A DNA stretch of 64,000 nt from Dryomyza anilis (lineage: Eukaryota; Arthropoda; Insecta; Diptera; Dryomyzidae): assembly GCA_951804985.1 (NCBI GenBank), contig OX638131.1, positions 60,717,631-60,781,630 on the forward strand, read 5' to 3'. The first letter of the stretch is position 1, and each line of letters begins with the position of its first letter. A program made the position numbers and the translations under genes. Shown here in pieces: positions 56,841-64,000 of the stretch. The notes beneath the pieces were generated by a model. It was not told where the DNA came from and searched no databases. It saw only the letters and a list, made by a program, of their open reading frames with translations.

Positions 56841-57660
56841 GCTTTTGCACTTGACTCTTTTCTTTGGCAGCCAAATCCTTCGTCCACATATTTATAAACC
56901 TGTGAGTAGATTGTTTGTTTATTTGCGGTGTGGCATAGTCCCTTGATGTATTTGACTTGCAATTTATAATTGCTGATGCCTCTTGACACTGGCCTATCAC
57001 TGTTTCCTTTTTGATTAATTTTGACGAGTTTTCCAAATTGAGAACTCTTATAGGTACAATTTTATCTTTCGCCGCCTCAACAAGTGTTCTTCCTACAACT
57101 ATATTACTTTTATAATGTTCTTCGTTTGCTTCAATAACCCACAACCTGCTTATCCCACAATCTCCATTTAATTTCGCCCAAACAATTGCTTCTGAATTAG
57201 ATGGTATTTTTCTATTTTTATGAGCCATATTTAAGAGCAAGCTCTGAGCACAATCAATGTTTAGTTGGATCTCCGTGTTGGCATAACTCAAAATTTTTCT
57301 TGTTAAATCTAGTGTGAAACCGTTCCTTATCATGAAGTCCATGCCAAGTATTATTTCGTCTACTATTTCCGCCACTTTAAAATCATGCTTAACTGTCGTA
57401 GTACCAATCGTGATTTCCTTGGTAATTTTTCCTTTGATAGGGGCCTCTTCACCTGTAGCTGTTTGCAATCTTCTTCCTATAAGCGGATCTACTTCGTCCT
57501 TAACCAGGTTACTTCTATTTATTAGGTGTGAAACTCGCGTATCCAATGTTACCATATATGCTGTACAATCAATGAGTCCTTCGACAGTTAAGCCAATTGG
57601 CTTTCGAGCAATTTGTGAAATGGAGATTCTCGGGCAATCGGTTATGGGAGTCAGATCGTG
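56824..57660 (-). pseudogene. Gypsy-type element B: protease and following spacer
   Basis: ISQIARKPIGLTVEGLIDCT then YMVTLDTRVSHLI starts the protease, and from 57,555 the frame is open for 243 codons. GEEAPIKGKITKEITIG and VDEIILGMDFMIRNGFTLDL (the ILG motif) are typical. The active site reads DCT instead of DTG, as in element A. Downstream is a long spacer to the RT (KSQVQKLID). Because both arms share DCT it predates the duplication or is lineage-typical. Confidence 0.83.
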
Positions 57661-57763
57661 CCCCGCAGATCTGACTCGTTTTAGTTTAAAGATTGATTCA
57701 AATTTACGTTATTTTTGACATGATCCTGTCTTTCACCATGTCGGGGTTCATCTGCAGATTGAT

Positions 57764-58952
57764 TTATTGAGCGCTTGCGTTTTTACGACAATCACGTGCC
57801 ATATGCCCATATGTATAACAGTTGTAGCATTTACCTTTAAATTGGGTGTCTCGGATGGCAGCAGTGTGTTCCGATTTATTGCCTGCTTTAACCGCTTGGC
57901 ACACTACTTGAAATAAGTCATCGTTCTCCACATCAATTCTATGCATACGCCTGCAATGTTTAGTTGTATTCGTTGTATTCGTCCCTTAAACCCCATCCTG
58001 TAGATCTGCTTCATGTGATCACTGCCGTATTTGCGTTGCAGTGCAGACATAACCGATGTGTAACTGTTTCTATCGCTTTCTGGAACAGTCTGCAATACTT
58101 CGGCTGCGCCTCCTTTCAGGGACACAATAAGCGATTACACAACAATCGATTACTTGCAGCCGTGGTCTCAAATTGCAGCTTGAAAATGTTGAACGCTGTG
58201 GGTCCATCGTAAATTGGCGATTTTAGCCTCGTACCACTAACAAAATGCTTTGTGGGTCCATTTAACTGCAATATATCGAAGTCCTTTTGAATTTTCTTTT
58301 TGTCGATTCCATGACATATCTCATCAACGTTATTTTCCAATCTTTGAATCTTATCGTCAATGCTCACTTTCATGTCATTTACATGCGCCTCAAGCTCCTT
58401 ATTTTTGACATGGAGCGTATTCGAAACTTCCAAAAGTTGTTTCGAATGTTCTTGCATCTTTTCCTCCATTTTTATTTGATGTTTGTTGGAATTCTCTAGA
58501 AGCTATGCTTTGAGCTGATTGGAATTTTCTTGAAGTTCAGTTTTAAGCTGATTTGAATTTTCTAGAAGCTGTTTGGAATTTTCTTGAAGCTTCTGTTCCA
58601 TTTTCTTGGAATTGTTTTAATTTTCTAGAAATTTTTGATCTAATTTGTTGGAATTTTCTTGAAGCTTCTGTTCCATTTTGTTGGAATTTTTTTGAAGCTG
58701 TTGTTGTATTGCTCTGAGCAACTGGCTCATATCAAAACTTTGGGACTGTACTTTTTGCTCCGTGTCCACACTTTTCGATGACATTCTTGCAGCTTTCACT
58801 TCAAACTCGTGCTCTGCGGGGTCAATGCCTTGGTTCTCTAATTCTTCCATTAGACGCTTTTGTAGCTCTACTTTCGTACCTGTAGTTGGAAGATTATGAA
58901 TCGCCAGCTCCTTCTTTAGCTGGTCGACTTTACGTTGATCAAATTTAACCAT
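57764..58952 (-). pseudogene. Gypsy-type element B: gag
   Basis: Start MVKFDQRKVDQLKKELAIHN at 58,952, SAP-like segment, coiled coil (MSQLLRAIQQQLQKNSNK, QKLQENSNKLDQ), stops near 58,617 and 58,500, then capsid GPTKHFVSGTRLKSPIYDGP and FNIFKLQFETTAA. The same capsid deletion after FKGRIQR occurs as in element A. The zinc knuckle CYNCYTYGHMARDC is near 57,825. Better preserved at the N-terminus than element A. Confidence 0.88.
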
Positions 58953-58964
58953 TTTGTATCACAA

Positions 58965-58982
58965 TCCCACTTCTGACACCAA
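58965..58982 (-). other. Primer-binding site of gypsy-type element B
   Basis: Plus-strand TCCCACTTCTGACACCAA next to the LTR. Same as 31,704-31,721. Confidence 0.8.
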
Positions 58983-59528
58983 TGTTACGAAAATTCAGTA
59001 TACGGAAAACTGTTCTACGAGTTCGTATCTCTGGATTGTGTACAAAATAAAAACACACTAATATTAGGTTTTAACTAGTATTATTTCACCTAGTATTAAT
59101 TAACTTTATTTATTTAAATAACAACTTAAAGAATAATCACTTATATCAACTGCTGAATTTATACAATTTGGCTTAACAATGTTCACTCACGAGACGCACT
59201 AGTTCACTATCAAATCACAACTGAAGTACAGTGCCTCAGATGCGTCGGCCTTATATACTGCAGGCATCAGTTCGACACGTTTCGACAAGCTTCGACTTGT
59301 TTCGAGAACCTTCTACTCGTTTCGTGAATAACTCATGCTATTGGCATCTCATTCTCACTCATGTGTTTTAATGTGCTGATCTTCCATCTCTTTCTCGCAC
59401 ATTGCTCAGTACGCTGAATGATCTTCCGTCTCTTTCTAACACATTGGTTAGTGCGCTGAATTTTCTTCCGTCTCATTTATTATTATTTAATGCTTGCACT
59501 ATTGGGAAAATTACATCTTTTCGTAACA
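58983..59528 (-). repeat. 5' LTR of gypsy-type element B, 546 bp
   Basis: Complete copy from TGTTACGAAAATTCAGTATA to TTTTCGTAACA. It is followed by ATAC (59,529-59,532), matching the inverse of GTAT after the left-arm 3' LTR. It supplies the ~200 bp missing from the left-arm 5' LTR. Confidence 0.94.
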
Positions 59529-59784
59529 ATACTAATACAAGTACCAATAAAAAAACACTTCACTAATACACTATAATTCCAGTGATGCGGAGGAGACAAT
59601 TCAAAAAAACAAATCAACGAGATTGACTTATTTTTGTTAATATATTTTGTGGGCTTTTTTGGTCGGATAATTTTTTAATGAAATTAAAGACTTTATTCCA
59701 TTTTTTCTCCGGTCCAGTTAACACAACATTTAACAATTAAATACAAAACATAGTCAAGAATTTGTCAAAAATTAAATTAAATAA

Positions 59785-60549
59785 AACGAGTTGGGAAAGT
59801 TAGGTCACATGGGTAAGTTCGGTCACATGGGGCGGACTTTTATAGTCGGTCGGGCCCGACTATGGAATACCCTACACCATTGGTGGGATATTTAATTGTA
59901 TATCTTAGTTTTAAAGTTTTCGATTATACTGAACCTCCCCACCCTCAGAATATTATTCACATATCAGAAATTTACATCTTATATCCCCATAATTTAAAAA
60001 ATTGATATAAAAGTATAAAAAACTAATACAAAAAAATTAGAAAAATGTAAATGGACGGACCACGCATATATTCAAAAATTTTGTAAGGATAATATTTCAT
60101 AGATTTGATTTTAATAATTTACGGTTCAAATTTCCACTATGAAAACCCGGGAAATAATGAAAAAAAAAATGGGCGGATTACGCCCATTTTTGGACCACAT
60201 ATTTTTGTATAAATTATAACAATACGTTTTAAATTTTTAAACAATGTCTTGAATACTTTTCGAGTTATTAGTTCCTAAAGAGTTATATAAAAGTGACTTG
60301 TATGGGAGTGTCCGTTGACCGATTTGGCTCATTTTGAAACTCAGTGCCTACTTTTGGCTAAAATATATTGAGACGAAATTTCATCGCATTCTGATCAGTA
60401 TTTCTCAAGTTTTCCTGTATTCGGACAGCAAGACGGACAGACAGACGGACATGGCTAAACGGACTCGGGTAGTGATGCTGATCAAGAATATATACACTTT
60501 TCCATACCGGACACGCCTCCTACTCTGTACCTCATAGGTGTAGGGTATA
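59785..60549 (-). mobile_element. GTCY element, copy 6 (about 0.77 kb)
   Basis: Starts AACGAGTTGGGAAAGTTAGG, then TATAGTCGGTCGGGCCCGAC, GGCGGATTACGCCCATTTTT, a short (GACA)n at 60,433-60,450 and CGGACTCGGGTAGTGATGCT. It ends CCTCATAGGTGTAGGGTATA. It is closest to the copy at 22,046 and has no counterpart in the left arm, where this segment is deleted. Confidence 0.82.
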
Positions 60550-60780
60550 AATTTCACAGTCCGTCTCTATATATTGAAACGCACAAAAATACCCTGTATA
60601 CATCGCATGACAACAAATAGACGCATGACACACACTACATGTCTGTATACTAGTACAGCCTCCAGCTGTCAACAAAAACTTCTTGCTGCAGAAAAGATTT
60701 CCCGCCATAAAAATCGATCACAAGCATGGATGCTGTGTTCACTAGACTGATTCAAATGTGTATGAAAACTCTAGAACTAT
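60550..60780. other. Right-arm DNA deleted from the left arm
   Basis: No gene was recognised. From 60,760 on (ATGAAAACTCTAGAACTATT) it matches the inverse of the left flank at 31,350. The left arm lost everything between this point and about 200 bp into the LTR. Confidence 0.55.
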
Positions 60781-60960
60781 TTTTTCTTTCGCTCCGCGTC
60801 GACTTCCTGAAACTATGACCTCTAAATCTGAGAAGAAGCTTTTAAACACACAAAAAAAGTGATCCTGTGATGTTACGCAAAGAGCTTAAATGACATTTTT
60901 GAACTTTTAACGAGTATTTTCAATAAAATTATTACTTCAAGTGTAAAAAGATATTTCTAA

Positions 60961-61740
60961 ATTTTCCTTTTTAATTTAATTTAAAATCTTTTTATTGAGA
61001 TTATGATTTTTTAAATTATAAATTTTTAATTAACCGTTATACCTGAGACAGACATCTGGTATTCATATCATAGTATTTGAAATACTAGACGTGTGTCTCA
61101 CAGTATTATAATATTTTTGTACTATTCGTTGATTTCATTGTGGTATTTATCTGGTACTAATACTCGAAACTATTCGTAGTATTTTTGTAGTTTTCGTTTA
61201 AACACAGCCAAATTTCAAAAGCTTTCCGAAAGCTTTTTGTCAAAAGTAGCTCTTTGTACTGAAATGTCATAATAAATTCAAAAAAATAAATAAATTGTTT
61301 TTCAAAATTTTATTGAAAAATGAATATTAGAAACTGAATTTTATTGAATTGCATTTAATTGGCAGCAGAAAAATAAAATGGCCACGACCTTGCAAATTTC
61401 AATATAGTAAAGCTACAATATTAAGAAAAAATATAAGTGTCCACTGAGGATCTGCAAGTAAAGAAACCTATCGTGTAAAAAAAACGTTGTTTTCGCTTTT
61501 ATTAGAAGTCTGTAATAGAAAAACAAAAAATAAAAATTGTCACGACTTTCAAAAAATAGTGCTCTTTACAGCGGACTAGAATATATTATTCTCTAGTAAC
61601 CGTGGTACCCAACAAAAATAAAAATGCTGTAATATTTGTTTCGCATAGCATTATTTACTACACAAACTATACTACGTTATGTCTGTCACCTATCTGTATT
61701 TAGAATATTATAGTATTGTTATTATAATAACTTTACTAGT
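60961..61740. other. AT-rich DNA with AGTATT/AATACT motif clusters
   Basis: 61,050-61,200 (ATAGTATTTGAAATACTAG, GTATTATAATATTTTTG) and 61,570-61,740 (TAGAATATTATAGTATTG) carry related self-complementary motifs and GACAGACAT/TGTCTGTC near their outer ends. They may be arms of another array-bearing element. The evidence is weak. No gene. Confidence 0.4.
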
Positions 61741-61971
61741 GTTGATGACTGCACTTCCATCTGAAAGGATGGCAACCATAAAATATGCAACATCGCTTTG
61801 ACATTTCTTTAAAAAATACTTTTGTTTATTAAACATAGCTTTGAAATTGTTTCTTTTTTTTGTTTCTTGTCATTATTCAAAATTGTCGTTAATCGTTAAA
61901 AAGAATTAATAAAGAATGGTCGTTGAACCAGCAAAATCGAAATTTAACATTTTTTATTATTCTTATCATAA
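61741..61971 (+). repeat. Probable 5' LTR of a BEL/Pao retrotransposon
   Basis: TGTTGATGACTGCACTTCC at 61,741 is a plausible LTR start, and the sequence ends a few bases before the primer-binding site at 61,974. It contains GAATTAATAAAGAATGG as a possible polyadenylation signal. The other LTR lies outside the window, so both boundaries are inferred. Confidence 0.5.
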
Positions 61972-61973
61972 AT

Positions 61974-61991
61974 TGGTCCTTCGAGCCGGAT
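61974..61991 (+). other. BEL/Pao primer-binding site, tRNA-Tyr
   Basis: TGGTCCTTCGAGCCGGAT is complementary to a tRNA 3' end reading ATCCGGCTCGAAGGACCA, which fits insect tRNA-Tyr (acceptor stem CCTTCGA). The tRNA assignment is from recall. Confidence 0.8.
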
Positions 61992-62023
61992 TGAAAAAGT
62001 TAAAGAATATAAATCTACAACAA

Positions 62024-62425
62024 GTGAACATTGCGCAATTGGGTGCTCCGTAGGACACTGCGCACTTGAGATTTGTGAACACTGCGCAATTGGGTGCTCC
62101 GTAGGACACTGCGCAAATTGAAGTTTGTGATTGCAGCGCGATTGGGTGCTCCGTAGGACACTGCTCACATTGAAGTTTGTGATTGCTGCGCAATTGGGTG
62201 CTCCGTAGGACACTGCGCACATTGAAGTTTGTGATTGCTGCGCAATTGGGTGCTCCGTAGGACACTGCGCACATTGAAGTTTGATATTGTTGCGCAATTG
62301 GGTGCTCCGTAGGACACTGCGCACTTAAGACCTTATTAACATTGCGCAATTGGGTGCTCCCTAGGACACTGCGCACATGAAGTTGTGAAAAACTGCGCAT
62401 TTGGGTGCTCCGTAGGGCACTGTGC
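62024..62425. repeat. Eight ~52 bp tandem repeats in the BEL/Pao leader
   Basis: Eight units each contain ATTGGGTGCTCCGTAGGACA followed by CTGCGCAC and a variable AT stretch. Unit starts are spaced 51-52 bp (about 62,040, 62,092, 62,143, 62,195, 62,247, 62,299, 62,351, 62,402). They lie between the primer-binding site and gag. Minus-strand frames through them (CAVSYGAPNCA) are repeat artefacts. Confidence 0.9.
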
Positions 62426-62790
62426 AAATATAACTTAAAGATTGGAAAAAGTGAAAAAAGGTTTTCATTAAAACTGTGTTTCGTCGTCGCGTTGAAGCGA
62501 ACGTTGTACATTTTAGAAGCGGGTGTGCGTTGTTGTCGCCGTCGTGTATACGTTGTTGTCGAATGTGCGTTGTTAAGTAGACGCTGCGTTAAAGCGTTTT
62601 GTATCTTTGTTATAAATCGAATGCGCTGTTAAGTAGGCGCTGCGTTGAAGCGTTCTGTACTTTTGCGCTGAAGCTTTGTAATTTGCAGAAACGTATGTGC
62701 GTTGGGTTTTTTTATTTGTGAAATAAAAAAAAAAACGTCCTGTTTGAAACATTTGTACGTTCTGCACATAAACCACGGTGAATAAAGATC
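62426..62790 (+). other. BEL/Pao leader, second part
   Basis: GC-richer leader with recurring GTTGTTGTCG and AAGTAGACGCTGCGTTAAAGC/AAGTAGGCGCTGCGTTGAAG blocks (a ~70 bp direct duplication, about 62,574 and 62,633), then TTTTTATTTGTGAAATAAAA just before gag. No upstream open frame of note. Confidence 0.6.
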
Positions 62791-64000
62791 ATGTCGGATC
62801 ATATGAAGAAGTTAGTGTCGAAAAGCCGCCAAATAAAAGGCGCAATTACACGCGCGCTGACATATGCACAGAACCCTCCAGAGGATTACTCGTTGGGTCA
62901 AATTGAAGCGCGACTAAACAGGTTAGAAGCGGCATGGCAAGAATTTCAAGCGTGCTCACTGGAGTTATTGGAATTTGAAGACATAGAAGGTTTTGTTGAC
63001 CCTGAAATAGAACTTGTTGCATATGAGGAAAAATATGTTATGGCTCAAGGTACGTTTTTTGAATTTAAACGTTCACTTATTTCACGTCAAGCTTCGCAAG
63101 AGCCACAAGTTAATGCCTTTTCCAGATTAGCAGAACAGCAAACTACACTGTTGCAGAGGTTTTCAGAGTCACCTGTTACCACACACGTTCGAGATAATGA
63201 ATTGCCAAAAATAATTATTCAACCATTTACTGGAGTTTATAAAGATTGGCCAGCATTCAGAGATTTATTCACGAGCACAATAGATTCAAAACCAGGCCTA
63301 ACCAATACGCAGAAATTTCATTATTTAAAGTCACTGTTGAAGGATGATGCTGCAAACCTGATTAAGCATATGCAAATCACTGATTCTGCTTACATTACAG
63401 CGTGGGATCGACTTAAAGAGCGTTTTGATAAGCCTCGCCTGATCGTCACCTCTTTTATTGAAACATTTATGTCACTTCCATCTGCTGCAAATGAGAATGC
63501 AGCCGGGTTGCGCAAAATTTCTGATGGTGCTAACGAAGTTATCAGAGGATTAGGAGCTATTAATCAAAGTGAGCGCGATTGTTGGATAATTTATTGGTTG
63601 CAAACAAAGATAGACCCCGAATCACGAAGAAAATGGATTGAAAAGAGCCGAGCAAGTTCAAAACCAACTATTAATGAATTTTTTGAATTTTTAGATCAAC
63701 GTTGTGAAGAATTAGAATTGAGTCAGAATAAAACATCAACTAAACAGTTAGGTACTACCAAGTCGCATGCGCTAGTTGTAACTAATGAGAAACAACATAA
63801 GTGCATAAAGTGCAGCGATACGAATCACAGTATCACAAACTGTCCTATTTTTTTGTCTTTGGCTGTGGCTGAGCGTCGCTCCTTTGTTAAGGATAAATTA
63901 TTGTGCTTCAATTGCTTGAAATCAGGACATAATGCATACACTTGCAAGTCACAGCATCGCTGTAGGAACTGTAACCGTCGACATAACACGCATGTGCATT
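62791..64000 (+). CDS. BEL/Pao retrotransposon gag (runs off the window)
   Basis: The ATG at 62,791 starts MSDHMKKLVSKSRQIKGAIT, and the frame stays open for 403 codons to the window edge. Residues about 146-300 (FTGVYKDWPAFRDLFTSTI, KFHYLKSLLKDDAANLI, WDRLKERFDKPRLI) match the DUF1759 capsid region of BEL/Pao Gag-Pol. Zinc knuckles are CIKCSDTNHSITNC (residue 338), CFNCLKSGHNAYTC (372) and the start of a third, CRNC (391). In this group gag is fused to protease and reverse transcriptase, which should lie beyond 64,000. With no stop or frameshift, this is the best-preserved mobile-element gene here and may belong to an active element. Confidence 0.93.
   Translation, partial: MSDHMKKLVSKSRQIKGAITRALTYAQNPPEDYSLGQIEARLNRLEAAWQEFQACSLELLEFEDIEGFVDPEIELVAYEEKYVMAQGTFFEFKRSLISRQASQEPQVNAFSRLAEQQTTLLQRFSESPVTTHVRDNELPKIIIQPFTGVYKDWPAFRDLFTSTIDSKPGLTNTQKFHYLKSLLKDDAANLIKHMQITDSAYITAWDRLKERFDKPRLIVTSFIETFMSLPSAANENAAGLRKISDGANEVIRGLGAINQSERDCWIIYWLQTKIDPESRRKWIEKSRASSKPTINEFFEFLDQRCEELELSQNKTSTKQLGTTKSHALVVTNEKQHKCIKCSDTNHSITNCPIFLSLAVAERRSFVKDKLLCFNCLKSGHNAYTCKSQHRCRNCNRRHNTHVH

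Larger units (their letters stand above)
41749..60960 (-). repeat. Right arm of the large palindrome, expanded by insertions
   Basis: The partner of 31,150-40,945 in reverse order. It is about twice as long because of later insertions (Tc1 at 43,366, LINE at 45,068, LINE at 52,829, GTCY elements at 55,234 and 59,785). It also keeps sequence deleted from the left arm (gypsy protease and reverse transcriptase, 5' LTR start). It lacks pieces the left arm keeps (39,720-40,207; 36,096-36,298 equivalent). Confidence 0.87.

Noticed and set aside
31150..60960. A giant terminal-inverted-repeat transposon (Maverick or foldback type)
   Set aside because: No polymerase-B, packaging ATPase or tyrosine-type integrase genes were seen, and no target duplication at the outer ends was found. 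An inverted segmental duplication explains the data better, though I cannot exclude a foldback origin.
62024..62425. Possible CRISPR array
   Set aside because: Repeat-spacer spacing is superficially regular, but the genome is eukaryotic, the 'spacers' are similar to each other, and the tract is a retrotransposon leader.
61944..62511. Minus-strand frames with CAVSYGAPNCA repeats, resembling a repeat protein
   Set aside because: They translate the 52 bp leader repeats of the BEL/Pao element in reverse; no start context and no domain.

Overview
This 64 kb window is eukaryotic and looks like repeat-rich, probably heterochromatic, DNA of a fly (Diptera, most likely a schizophoran). The reasons are the transposon mix (I-like and other LINEs, a Ty3/gypsy element, a BEL/Pao element with a tRNA-Tyr primer site, Tc1, many MITEs), the dipteran-style short element carrying a (GTCY)n tract, and a single host gene with short introns. 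Only one host gene is recognisable: the first two coding exons of an RSPRY1 orthologue at 15,294-15,986 (+). Its SPRY and RING exons are not seen in the remaining 48 kb.

Layout. 1-5,570: a 15-16 bp minisatellite, three tandem ~280 bp units, and a perfect (TATAT)n array of about 774 units. 5,575-7,750: a broken LINE endonuclease fragment (-) and a tRNA-derived SINE (-). 8,150-12,440: two foldback-type elements, one nested in another copy of itself. 12,900-15,990: unassigned sequence, then RSPRY1. 16,000-21,150: a dense nest of non-autonomous elements whose ends carry arrays of short self-complementary motifs. 21,540-22,975: a LINE with RTE-like motifs, split by a GTCY element. 23,757-27,850: an I-like LINE (-) split by a second SINE copy with a 16 bp target duplication. 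29,147-30,830: element fragments and a MITE with 42 bp perfect terminal repeats.

31,150-60,960 is the most striking part. It is one large, imperfect, heavily edited palindrome. The left arm (about 31,150-40,945) and right arm (about 41,749-60,960) share, in reverse orientation and in the same order, a gypsy-type LTR retrotransposon plus non-retrotransposon flanks on both sides, around an 0.8 kb spacer. The right arm was later enlarged by a Tc1 element (itself split by a hAT-type MITE), a 5 kb I-like LINE (itself split by a P-like MITE) and GTCY elements. Both gypsy copies carry a fragment of the same second LINE family, but at different sites and in different orientation. No autonomous element in this part is intact. 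A transcript crossing the spacer could fold into a long hairpin containing gag-pol sequence.

61,741-64,000: the 5' part of a BEL/Pao retrotransposon with a tRNA-Tyr primer-binding site, a leader containing eight ~52 bp repeats, and an uninterrupted gag frame that runs off the window.

All calls come from reading the sequence and from recall of protein families. No alignment or database search was run, so element boundaries are generally good to a few bases only where target duplications are cited.
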